Source of the DNA: Pseudomonas lini
GTDB lineage: Bacteria > Pseudomonadota > Gammaproteobacteria > Pseudomonadales > Pseudomonadaceae
Length of the DNA: 64,000 nucleotides
Reading direction: 5' to 3'
Assembly: GCF_030812475.1 (NCBI RefSeq)
Contig: NZ_JAUSSR010000003.1
Location: 434,001 to 498,000 of the forward strand
Within the stretch, counting starts at the first letter, position 1. The number at the start of each line of letters is the position of its first letter. This document shows positions 44,313 to 55,400 of this stretch, one piece after another. The notes under the pieces are model-generated. The model ran no database searches, was not told where the DNA came from, and saw only the letters and a list, made by a program, of their open reading frames with translations. A program made the translations under genes and the position numbers.

Positions 44313-45326
44313 ATGCCCGATCCGAATGACCTGACTGCCTTGGCGTTGCCTGCAGGAAGCCGTCTTGTAGCTGATGAAACCGAAAGCCGGCTGAGCCTCG
44401 ACCTGGATGGGCAGCCGCTGATCAGGTTGCGTCTGACCCGTGAACCCGGCCTGCTGGTGCAGATCGAGCAAGTCTTCGACCACCCCGATGGCGATGCCCT
44501 GCACACAGCCTGTTATTGGCTGTTTGCCCGCGATCCTGCCTGTCAGAGCCTGACCTGGCAGCTGGATGAGGTCCCTGTCGATGCCTTGCGCAACGGCTTG
44601 CTGGTCATCACCGAAGCCACAGGCCAATATCGTTGCGAGCGCACCCTGTTCTGGCAAATGCCGCGGCCCTGGCTCGGTCAGTCCCTGGCCAGCTGTTATC
44701 CACAGCACATGGTCATCAGTGGCGGCAAACGTCATCCGTTGCGCCCGCTGAAACCGCAGGGTGATGTTTATCGACGTTTCGATGCCCGGTTGGGCGCGTG
44801 GATTTCCCTGCGCACGCTGGACATCGACCATGATCTTGAGCGGTTCAATCGCTGGCAGAACAGTGCGCGGGTCGCGAGCTTCTGGCAGGAGGAAGGCAGT
44901 CTGCAGCAGCATCGCGAGTACCTGGACAAACTCGAGGCCGACCCCCACACCCTGACGCTGATCGGCTGTTTCGATGATCAACCGTTTGCTTATTTCGAGG
45001 CCTATTGGGCCAAGGAAGATCGCATCGCGCCCTTCTATGAGGCAGACGATTACGACCGGGGGGTCCACATGCTGGTCGGTGAAGAGCATCACCGCGGCCC
45101 GCACAAGGTGGCGAGCTGGTTATCGGCGCTGGTGCATTATCTGTTTCTCGATGATCCGCGTACCCGCCGGGTGGTTGCCGAGCCTCGGGCCGACAACGGC
45201 AAGATGATCGGGTATATGCAGGGCCAGCGTTTTCATTGCGAGAAGGAATTCGATTTTCCGCACAAGCGCGCAGCGTTGATGGTGTTGGGGCGGGAGCGGT
45301 TTTTTGAGCGGTGTGAGTTGGCTTGA
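44313..45326 (+). CDS. pvdYII: IucB-type N-hydroxyornithine acetyltransferase (PvdYII-like)
   Basis: 337 residues from ATG 44313; GTG 44301 adds four. The C-terminal GNAT domain (about 165-335) has the siderophore subtype blocks RTLDIDHDLERFNRWQN, FAYFEAYWAKEDRIAPFY, DRGVHMLVGEEHHRGPHKV and AEPRADNGKMIGYMQ. It should acetylate N5-hydroxyornithine, the iron-binding residue of many pyoverdines. The iron-starvation box upstream and pvdS/pvdL next door support that. An acyl group other than acetyl cannot be ruled out. Confidence 0.82.
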   Translation: MPDPNDLTALALPAGSRLVADETESRLSLDLDGQPLIRLRLTREPGLLVQIEQVFDHPDGDALHTACYWLFARDPACQSLTWQLDEVPVDALRNGLLVITEATGQYRCERTLFWQMPRPWLGQSLASCYPQHMVISGGKRHPLRPLKPQGDVYRRFDARLGAWISLRTLDIDHDLERFNRWQNSARVASFWQEEGSLQQHREYLDKLEADPHTLTLIGCFDDQPFAYFEAYWAKEDRIAPFYEADDYDRGVHMLVGEEHHRGPHKVASWLSALVHYLFLDDPRTRRVVAEPRADNGKMIGYMQGQRFHCEKEFDFPHKRAALMVLGRERFFERCELA

Positions 45327-45363
45327 GGCGTAAGGCTTAAGATTAGTTGCGGTCTTGAGCCAG

Positions 45364-45462
45364 TCTTCGCGAGCAAGCCCGCTCCCACATTGCTTCTCCT
45401 GCGAACACAAAATTTGTGAACACCAGAGATCAAATGTGGGAGCGGGCTTGCTCGCGAAGGGG
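45364..45462. repeat. REP doublet between pvdYII and pvdS
   Basis: TCTTCGCGAGCAAGCCCGC, then TCCCACATT, and AATGTGGGAGCGGGC, then TTGCTCGCGAAGG, are inverted copies of the GTGGGAGC type. They separate two convergent genes and may end both transcripts. Confidence 0.83.
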
Positions 45463-45481
45463 GCGACTCGAATTTCAGATC

Positions 45482-46030
45482 TTAACGCCGGGCAAAGGTA
45501 TCCACCCGACTCCCCGATACCTTCCGGCAGTGCACCAGCGCATCGCGAATCATGAAGTTCACCAGGGTCGGCGAGACCCCGAGTTCCTTGGCGATGTCTT
45601 TCTGCGGCACGCCATGCAGGCGGTACATCTCGAAAGCGTAACGGGTGCGGCTGGGCAACTCCGTCAGCGCGTCGGCAATGTTTTCCAGGGTCGAGAAGTT
45701 CATGTGCGAGGTTTCCGGCGAAGCGCCCGGGATCACCACGTTCAGGCCTTCTTCCTCAGGCCCGGAATATTTCTGTTCCAGTGCCTGTTTACGGTAGTGA
45801 TCGATCGCCAGGTTGCGCACGATCTGGAACAGGTAGCTGAGTTGAGCCTTGAACGAAGACGTGATCTGCGGCGCCGACTGCAGGCGGAAGAACGCGTCCT
45901 GTACCACGTCTTCGGCACGGGAGCGGCAGCCGGTAATACGGGCTGCAATCTTGACCAGAATCAGTCGATTGTCGACGAATGCCTGAAGTAGCGGTGAATC
46001 GCACCTGCTTGTGGACACTTGTTCCGTCAT
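45482..46030 (-). CDS. pvdS: Extracytoplasmic-function sigma factor PvdS
   Basis: 182 residues. Sigma region 2 is FVDNRLILVKIAARITGCRSRAEDVVQDAFFRL, with FQIVRNLAIDHYRKQA (2.4), and region 4 is LPSRTRYAFEMYRLHGVPQKDIAKELGVSPTLVNFMIRDAL. Length and sequence fit the iron-starvation sigma of pyoverdine synthesis. The ribosome site AAGGTGA is upstream. A sigma-70 promoter with a Fur-box-like site lies before it. Its likely targets in this window are pvdYII and pvdL. Confidence 0.95.
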   Translation of the reverse strand: MTEQVSTSRCDSPLLQAFVDNRLILVKIAARITGCRSRAEDVVQDAFFRLQSAPQITSSFKAQLSYLFQIVRNLAIDHYRKQALEQKYSGPEEEGLNVVIPGASPETSHMNFSTLENIADALTELPSRTRYAFEMYRLHGVPQKDIAKELGVSPTLVNFMIRDALVHCRKVSGSRVDTFARR

Positions 46031-46103
46031 TGGAAATCACCTTGCTGCCAATAGGTTAGTGGGACGCCCGGAATGACCGGTGCTGTCCTACACATCGAGC
46101 GAC

Positions 46104-46136
46104 AAATTATGTTGAATGATAATGATTGTCAATTGA
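46104..46136 (-). promoter_or_regulatory. pvdS promoter overlapped by a Fur box
   Basis: On the minus strand TTGACA (46127-46132) and TAATTT (46104-46109) are 17 bases apart, a near-ideal sigma-70 promoter. GATAATGATTGTCAATT (from 46118) overlaps the -35 box and spacer and matches most of the Fur consensus GATAATGATAATCATTATC. Iron-loaded Fur should shut this promoter. Confidence 0.8.
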
Positions 46137-46238
46137 GAAAGAGAATTAATGCTCATCGAGGGTGCAAAGTGAGAACTGCGACACGCTGCCGCGCTCGCTT
46201 GCGACACTGCGGCGGGGCTGGCGATCCGGCCGGTCGAC

Positions 46239-46262
46239 TAATTATTTGCAGACGTCATCCGT
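46239..46262 (+). promoter_or_regulatory. Probable PvdS-dependent promoter of pvdL
   Basis: TAATT at 46239-46243 and CGT at 46260-46262 with 16 bases between differ from TAAAT-N16-CGT in one base. It lies 157 bases before the pvdL ATG. No better match is in the 388-base gap between pvdS and pvdL. Confidence 0.55.
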
Positions 46263-46297
46263 TCTCATTGGTGAATAGCACAGCGCAATCCTCATAA

Positions 46298-46397
46298 CCC
46301 TGTAGGAGCGAGCTCGCTCGTGAAGGTCGTTAACGATAACGATGGGCACCTGACACCCCGCGGCGTTCTTTTTCGCGAGCAAGCTCGCTCCCACAGC
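46298..46397. repeat. REP doublet in the leader of pvdL
   Basis: CCTGTAGGAGCGAGCTCGCTC and GCGAGCAAGCTCGCTCCCACAG face each other. The loop holds GTCGTTAACGATAACG, the reverse complement of the loop shared by other doublets here. It lies between the promoter and the pvdL ATG, ending 22 bases before the start codon. Confidence 0.8.
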
Positions 46398-46418
46398 CGA
46401 ATTCAGGCAGGAAACCCC

Positions 46419-49400
46419 ATGACCGACGCGTTCGAACTCCCCAGCACCCTGGTCCAAGCCCTCCAGCGCCGCGCGGCCCTGACGCCGGACCGGGTGGCCT
46501 TGCGTTTTCTCGCCGAAACCGAGGATCAGGCTGTGGTGCTCAGCTATCGCGAACTGGACCAACGGGCACGCATCATTGCCGGCGCATTGCAGGTCGAGGC
46601 CGGCTTTGGCGATCGCGCGGTGCTGCTGTTCCCCAGTGGGCCGGATTACGTCGCGGCGTTCTTTGGTTGTCTGTATGCAGGTGTCATCGCGGTGCCAGCT
46701 TATCCACCGGAGTCGACCCGTCGTCATCACCAGGAACGCCTGCTGTCGATCATCAGCGATGCCGAACCGCGTCTGCTGCTGACCAGCGCCGGCCTGGAAG
46801 ATTCGTTGTCGCACATCGACGGCGCGCCGCCATTGTTATGCGTCGATACCCTCGACAGCGCGCTGGCCGAGCGTTGGGTCGCGCCGGACCTGCAGCACGA
46901 CCACATCGCCTTCTTGCAATACACCTCCGGTTCCACTGCCTTGCCCAAGGGCGTGCAGGTCAGCCACGGCAACCTGGTGGCGAACGAATTGCTGATTCGC
47001 CACGGCTTCGGCATCGATCTGAACCCCGACGACGTGATCGTCAGCTGGTTGCCGCTGTACCACGACATGGGCCTGATCGGCGGTCTGTTGCAGCCGATTT
47101 TCAGCGGCGTGCCGTGCATCCTGATGTCGCCGGCCTACTTCCTCGGCCGGCCGTTGCGCTGGCTGGAAGCGATCAGCGAGTACGGCGGCACCATCAGCGG
47201 CGGGCCGGATTTCGCCTATCGATTGTGCAGCGAACGGGTCAGCGAATCGGCCCTGGCACGTCTCGATTTGAGCGGTTGGCGCGTAGCGTATTCCGGCTCC
47301 GAACCGATTCGCTTTGACACGCTGGAACGCTTTGCCGAGAAGTTCGACGTTTGCGGTTTCACTCCAGACAGTTTCATGGCGTCCTATGGCCTGGCCGAAG
47401 CCACGCTGTTCGTCGCCGGCAGCCCTCGCGGCCAGGGTATCGACAACCTGCGGGTGGACGATCAGGCCCTGGCGCAGAACCGTGTCGAGCCGGGGGAGGG
47501 CAGCGCGATCATGAGCTGCGGCATCGGCCAACCGGATCACGCGATACTGATCGTCGATCCCTCGGCGCTCAATGAATTGGGGGACAACAGCGTCGGCGAA
47601 GTCTGGGCCTGCGGTCCGAGCATCGCCCATGGCTACTGGCGCAATCCCGAAGCGTCCGCCAAGACCTTCGTCGAGCACGCCGGCCAAACCTGGCTGCGCA
47701 CCGGCGACCTGGGATTCATGCGCGACGGCGAACTGTTCATTACCGGGCGCCTGAAGGACCTGCTGATCGTGCGCGGGCACAACCTCTATCCGCAAGACAT
47801 CGAACAGACCATCGAGCGCGAAGTGGACGTGGTGCGCAAGGGGCGCGTCGCCGCTTTCGCCGTGAACGTCGACGGGCAGGAAGGCATCGGCATTGCGGCG
47901 GAAATCAGCCGCAGCGTGCAAAAAATCCTCGCGCCCGACGCGTTGATCAAGGCCATTCGCCAAGCAGTGGCCGAGGCGTATCAGGAGGCGCCGGGCGTGG
48001 TAGTGCTGCTAAATCCGGGTGCGCTGCCCAAGACGTCCAGCGGCAAACTGCAACGCTCGGCGTGTCGCGATCGGTTGGCGGACGGCGGCCTCGACAGTTA
48101 TGCACAGTTTCCCTCGGCGGCCGGCGAGTGCCAGGGGCAAGCCGAATCGGGCTCCGGGCTGCAAACCCTGATCGGCCAGATCTGGTGCGAGCAACTGCAG
48201 CTCAAACAGATCAACGCCGACGATCATTTCTTCCTGCTGGGCGGCAACTCGATTGCCGCCACTCAGGTGGTCGCGCGTCTGCGCGAAAACCTCGGCCTGG
48301 CGCTGAACCTGCGCCTGTTGTTCGAAGCGCCGACCCTTGGCGGGTTTGCCGCAGCAGTGGCTCAACAGCAAACAGAGGGAGGCTTGGTCCAAGGGTCGAT
48401 CACCCCGCTGTCACGCACCGAAGCCATCCCCCAATCCCTGGCGCAAAACCGTCTGTGGATTACCTGGCAACTGGACCCTCAAAGCAGCGCCTATAACATT
48501 CCCGGTGCATTGCGCCTGCGTGGCGAACTGGATGAAGACGCCTTGCGTGCCAGTTTCCAGCAACTGATCGAGCGTCACGAATCCTTGCGCACCCGCTTCT
48601 TCGAACGTGACGGCGTGGCACTGCAACAGGTCGATTCCGGCGCCGAATTCACCCTGCAATCGATCGACATCAGCGACCTGCCCGCCGTCGAGCGCGAAGC
48701 CCGCGCCTTGCAAATTCGTGAGGACCAGGCGCGCACGCAATTCGACCTGGAGAAAGGTCCGCTGCTACGGGTGACCCTGGTGCGTCTCGATGATGAGGAT
48801 CACCAGTTGCTGGTGACGCTGCACCACATCATCGCCGATGGCTGGTCGCTGAACGTGCTGATGGACGAGTTCTCGCGCCTGTACGCTGCCGCTTCCCAGG
48901 GTCAACCAGCCACGCTTGCGGCATTGCCCACGCACTATGCCGACTACGGCAGCTGGCAACGCCAATGGCTGGCGCAAGGGGAGGGCGAGCGGCAACTGGC
49001 TTACTGGAAAACACAGTTGGGCGATGAGCATCCGACACTGAGCCTGGCCACCGACCGTCCTCGCTCGGCGCTACGCAATCACAGTGCTGCCCGTCTCTCC
49101 ATAAAGCTTGGCGCAATGTTGAGCGATGCCATTCGCCAGACCGCCCAGGCCCATGAATCGACGACCTTCATGCTGTTGCTCACCGCCTTCCAGAGCCTGC
49201 TGCACCGCTACAGCGGCCAGCGCGATATCCGCATCGGTGTGCCTAACGCCAACCGTCCGCGCCTGGAAACCCAGGGCCTGATCGGCTTCTTCATCAACAC
49301 CCAGGTGCTGCGCGCCGAGGTGGATCCGCGACAGCCATTCGTTGAACTGCTGGCGCTGGTCCGTGAGGCCGCGTTGGGTGCACAAGCGCATCAGGACCTG

Positions 49401-52400
49401 CCGTTCGAACAACTGCTCGAAGCCTTCCCGCAGGCTCGCGAACAAGGCCTGTTCCAGGTCATGTTCAACCACCAGCAACGGGACCTCAGCGCATTGAAAC
49501 GCCTGCCCGGGCTACTCGCCGAAGAGCTGCCGTGGCACAGCCGCGAAGCCAAGTTCGATCTGCAGCTGCACAGTGAGGAAGATCAAAAGGGTCGCCTGAG
49601 CCTGTCTTTCGACTACGCCAGCGAACTGTTCGACGCCGCGACCATCGAGCGTCTGTCCGAGCATTTCTGCAACCTGCTGCGAGCGGTTTGCGCACAGCCG
49701 CACACCCCGATCGCCGATCTGCCATTGCTGAGTCCGAGCGAGCTCGATGAGCAAGCAAGCTGGAGCGCCGCACCGTGCACACCGGCCAGCCAATGGTTGC
49801 CGCAGCTGCTCCACGAACAGGCGCGCCTGACGCCCGAGCGCATCGCGTTGATGTGGGACGGCGGCCAACTCGACTTCGCCGAACTGCACGCCCAGGCCAA
49901 CCGCCTGGCCCATTACCTGCGCGACAAAGGCGTCGGCCCTGATGTGTGTGTGGCGATTGCCGCCGAGCGTTCGCCGCAACTGCTGACAGGCCTGCTGGCG
50001 ATCATCAAGGCCGGTGGCGCCTACGTGCCGCTGGACCCGGATTACCCGGCCGAACGCCTGGCCTACATGCTCAACGACAGCGGCGTCGAATTGCTGCTGA
50101 CCCAGACCCAATTGCTCAACCGCTTGCCCGCCACCGACGGCGTCAGCGTAATCGCCATGGACGCCTTGCATCTGGATGGCTGGCCGAGCCATGCGCCCGG
50201 CCTGCACCTGCACGGCGACAACCTTGCCTACGTGATTTACACCTCCGGTTCCACCGGTCAGCCCAAGGGCGTCGGCAACACCCACGCGGCCCTCGCCGAA
50301 CGCCTGCAATGGATGCAGGACACCTATCGCCTGAACGACTCCGACGTGCTGATGCAAAAGGCGCCGATCAGTTTCGATGTGTCGGTGTGGGAGTGCTTCT
50401 GGCCCTTGATCACCGGCAGTCGGTTGCTGCTTGCCGGTCCCGGCGAACACCGCGATCCGCACCGCATCGCACAACTCGTTCAAAGCTACGGCGTGACCAC
50501 GCTGCACTTCGTGCCACCGTTGCTGGGATTGTTCATCGACGAACCGCTGACCGTCGAATGTACCAGCCTGCGGCGTGTGTTCTGCGGCGGTGAAGCCTTG
50601 CCTGCCGGGTTGCGCAACCGGGTACTGGAACAATTGCCGGCGGTGCAATTGCACAACCGCTATGGCCCGACGGAAACAGCGATCAACGTCACTCACTGGC
50701 AGTGCACAGCCGCCGATGGCGAGCGTTCGCCGATCGGGCGTCCGCTGGGCAACGTGGTGTGCCGCGTGCTGGACGGTGATTTCAATTCGGTTCCGGTCGG
50801 AGTGCCGGGTGAATTGTGCATCAGCGGGCTCGGCCTGGCCCGAGGCTATCTGGGCCGTCCAGGCCTGACCGCCGAACGCTTCGTCGTCGATCCGCTGGGC
50901 GAGCCGGGTGCGCGGCTGTACCGCACCGGCGACCGTGCACGCTGGACGGCCGATGGCGTGATCGACTACCTCGGTCGCCTCGATCAGCAGGTCAAACTGC
51001 GCGGCTTCCGTGTTGAGCCGGAAGAAATCGAAGCACGGCTGCTGACCCAGGCGGGCGTCGCACAAGCCGTGGTGCTGGTGCGCGAAACGGCGGCCGGCGG
51101 ACAGTTGATCGGTTACTACACCACCACCGATTCTGCTGAAGACATCGATGCTCAAACCGCGCGCCTGAAAATCGCGCTGGCCGCCGAGTTACCTGAATAC
51201 ATGGTCCCGGCGCAGCTGATGCGTCTGGACGCAATGCCCCTGGGCCCAAGTGGCAAACTCGACCGTCGCGCCTTGCCGGAACCCCAGTGGCAGGTTGGCG
51301 AACACGTTGAGCCGGTCACCGTGCTGGAAAAGCAAATCGCCGGCATCTGGCGCGAGGTCCTGGGCCTTGCGCGGATCGGTCTGCGCGACGATTTCTTCGC
51401 CCTCGGCGGCCACTCGCTGCTGGCCACGCAAATCATTTCCCGTACCCGCCAGGCCTGCGACGTCGAGTTGCCGCTGCGGGCGCTGTTCGAGAACAGCGAA
51501 CTGGGGGCGTTTGCCGAACAGGTGCAATTGATTCAGGCCAGCGGCAACACCAACAAACAGCCACCGATCGAGACGGTCGACCGAAGCCAACCGGTGCCGT
51601 TGTCCTATTCCCAACAGCGCATGTGGTTCCTCTGGCAGATGGAACCGGACAGCCCGGCCTACAACGTCGGTGGCATGGCGCGGCTGCGCGGGGTGCTCGA
51701 CGTCGGGTGCTTCGAAGCGGCGTTGCAGGCGTTGATCATCCGCCACGAAACCCTGCGCACGACCTTCCCGAGCGTTAACGGTGTGGCCCGGCAACAGGTT
51801 CATGCAGAAACCGGCTTGCGCTTGGACTGCAAGGATTTCTCCATGCTGGATGCCGACAGCCGTGAGCAACGTGTACAGCAACTCGCCGATAGCGAAGCCC
51901 ATACGCCATTCGATCTGGAAACCGGACCGCTGCTGCGCGCCTGCCTGGTCAAGACTGCCGAGCAGGAACACTACCTGGTGCTGACCCTGCACCACATCGT
52001 CACCGAAGGCTGGGCGATGGACATCTTTGCCCGGGAGCTGAGCGCGCTGTACGAAGCCTTTGTCGAGGACCGCCAATCGCCGCTGGCACCACTGCCGGTG
52101 CAGTACCTGGATTACAGCGTGTGGCAGCGCCAGTGGCTGGAGTCCGGCGAACGCCAGCGCCAGCTCGACTATTGGACCGCACAGCTGGGCCGGGAACATC
52201 CGCTGCTGGAATTGCCCGCTGACCGTCCGCGGCCGCCGGTGCAAAGCCACCAGGGCGAACTGTTTCGCTTCGACCTCAGCGATAAGCTGGCCGCCCGGGT
52301 TCGCGCCTTCAACGCAGACCACGGTCTGACGCTGTTCATGACCATGACTGCCGCGCTGGCCGTGCTGCTGTACCGCTACAGCGGCCAGACCGACCTGCGC

Positions 52401-55400
52401 ATCGGCGCCCCTGTCGCCAACCGGATCCGTCCGGAAAGCGAAGGGCTGATCGGTGCGTTCCTCAACACCCAGGTGCTGCGTTGCCAGCTCGACGGCCAGA
52501 TGTCCGTCGGCGAGTTGTTCGAGCAGGTTCGCCACACGGTGATCGAAGGCCAGTCCCATCAGGACCTGCCCTTCGACCATCTGGTCGAGGCCTTGCAGCC
52601 GCCGCGCAGCGCTGCGTACAACCCGTTGTTCCAGGTGATGTGCAACGTGCAGCGCTGGGAATTCCAGCAGAGCCGTACCCTGGCCGGCATGACCGTCGAC
52701 TACCTGGCCAACGATGCCCGGGCGACCAAGTTCGACCTCAACCTGGAAGTCACCGACCTCGATCACCGCCTGGGTTGCTGCCTGACCTACAGCACCGACC
52801 TGTTCGACGAACCACGCATCGCGCGCATGGCCGGGCATTGGCGCAATGTGCTCGAAGCGCTGCTGGCCGATCCGCAACGGCGCCTCAGTGAGCTGCCGTT
52901 GCTGGACGCGAGCGAACAGCAACACCTGCTCGACAGCCTCGGCATCGAGCCGGGCGAGCATCGCCTGGATCAGTGCATCCACCACCTGTTCAGCGAGCAG
53001 GCGCTGGTGCGCAAGGATGCACCGGCATTGACCTTTGCCGGCGAAACCCTGAGCTACGCCGAACTCGACAGCCGCGCCAATCGCCTGGCCTGGATGCTCC
53101 GCGATCGTGGGGTGGGGCCGCAGGTCCGGGTGGGCCTGGCCGTTGAACGTTCGCTGGAGATGGTCATCGGCCTGCTGGCGATCCTCAAGGCGGGCGGCGC
53201 CTACGTGCCGCTGGACCCGGAGTACCCGCTGGATCGTCTGCACTACATGATCGAAGACAGCGGCATCGGTTTGCTGCTCAGCGATGCGGCGATGTTCGAG
53301 GCGCTTGGCGAGTTGCCGGCCAGCGTCGCCCGCTGGTGCCTGGAAGAAGACTCCGCCGGGCTGGTCAACTACCCGGCCAGCGAGCTGCCATTGATCAGCC
53401 TGCCGCAACATCAGGCTTACCTGATCTACACCTCCGGCTCCACCGGCAAACCCAAAGGCGTGGTGGTGTCCCACGGCGAAATCGCCATGCACTGCCGCGC
53501 CGTGATCGAGCGCTTCGGCATGCGCCCGGACGATTGCGAACTGCACTTCTATTCGATCAACTTCGACGCGGCCACCGAACGATTGCTCGTGCCTCTGTTG
53601 AGCGGCGCCCAGGTTGTCCTGCGTGCCCAGGGCCAATGGGACGCGGAAGAAATCTGCGCTCTGATCCGCCGTCACCACATCAACATCCTCGGCTTCACCC
53701 CGAGCTATGGCAGCCAGTTGGCGCGATGGCTGGCGACCCGGAACGAGACGCTCCCGGTGCGCATGTGCATCACCGGTGGCGAAGCCCTGACCGGCGAACA
53801 CCTGCATCGAATCCGCGCAGCGTTCAAGCCGAGCCTGTTCTTCAACGCCTACGGCCCCACCGAAACCGTGGTCATGCCGCTGGCCAGCCTGGCGCCGGAA
53901 CAGTTGGAAGAAGGCCTGGGCAGCGTGCCGATCGGCAGTGTGATCGGCGCCCGTGTCGCCTATATCCTCGATGCCGACCTGGCATTGGTGCCGCAAGGCG
54001 CGACAGGGGAGCTGTATGTCGGCGGCGCCGGCCTGGCGCAGGGTTATCACCAGCGTCCGGGCATGACCGCTGAGCGTTTTGTCGCCGATCCGTTCGCCGC
54101 CAATGGGGGGCGTCTGTACCGCACCGGCGACTTGGTGCGTCAGCGCGCCGATGGTCTGGTGGAGTACCTGGGGCGCATTGACCATCAAGTGAAAATTCGC
54201 GGCTTCCGCATCGAACTGGGCGAAATCGAAAGCCGACTGCTTGAACACGCATCGGTCCGTGAAGCGGCGGTGTTGGCGCTCGATGCACCCAGTGGCAAGC
54301 AACTGGCCAGCTACGTGGTCACCGAGCTCGCCGAACAGGACGAAACGCAACAAGCCGAACTGCGCGAATCCCTCAAGGTTCACCTCAAATCGCAACTGCC
54401 GGATTACATGGTGCCCACGCACCTGATCCTGCTGGCTCACTGGCCGCTCACCGCCAACGGCAAGCTCGACCGCCGCGCACTGCCGGCGCCGGATCCGGAA
54501 CTGAACCGCCAGCAATACGTGGCACCGGGCAACGCGCTCGAACTGTCCCTGGCCGACATCTGGTGCGAAGTGCTGAACGTCGCGCAAGTGGGGCTCAACG
54601 ACAATTTCTTCGAACTGGGTGGCGACTCGATCCTGTCGATCCAGGTGGTCAGCCGGGCGCGTCAGCAGGGTATCCACTTCAGCCCGCGGGACTTGTTCCA
54701 GCACCAGACCGTGCAGACCCTGGCGGCGGTGGCGACCCGTGTCGAGCAGCTCCACGCCGAACAAGGCCTGATCACCGGCGAGTCGCGGTTGACGCCGATC
54801 CAGCACTGGTTCTTCGACACTGAAATCCCGCAGCGCCAGCACTGGAACCAGGCGTTGCTGCTGGAGCCGACCGTGGCCCTGGAACCCCATCGCCTTGAGG
54901 CGGCGCTGTTGGCCGTGATCGAACAGCACGACGCCTTGCGCCTGCGTTTCACTGAAGTTGCGGGGCAATGGGTCGCCGAACACCAGGCGGTCTGCGAAAC
55001 GCCGGTGCTCTGGCAGGTGCGGGTATCCTCCCTGGATAAATGCAGCGCGCTGTTCGCCGATGCCCAGCGCAGCTTCAACCTCGAACAGGGGCCGCTGGTA
55101 CGCGCACTGCTGGTCGACACGCCCGGGGACCGGCAACGGCTGTTCATCGTCATTCATCACCTGGTGGTGGACGGGGTTTCCTGGCGGGTGCTGCTGGATG
55201 ATCTGCAAAGCGCGTATCGCCAACTGTCCGCGCACCCGTCGGTCAAATTGCCGGCGAAAACCAGTGCCTTCAAGGACTGGTCCGCACGCTTGCAGGCTTA
55301 TGCCGGCAGCGAATCCCTGCGCGAAGAACTGGGCTGGTGGCAATCGCAACTGGCAGGTCCGACCGCTGATTTGCCGTGCGAACGCCCCGAGGGCGGTCGG

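Noticed and set aside
45482..46030. A FecI-like sigma factor with its own anti-sigma gene
   Set aside because: No fecR- or receptor-like gene is adjacent. The Fur-controlled promoter and the pyoverdine neighbours fit PvdS.
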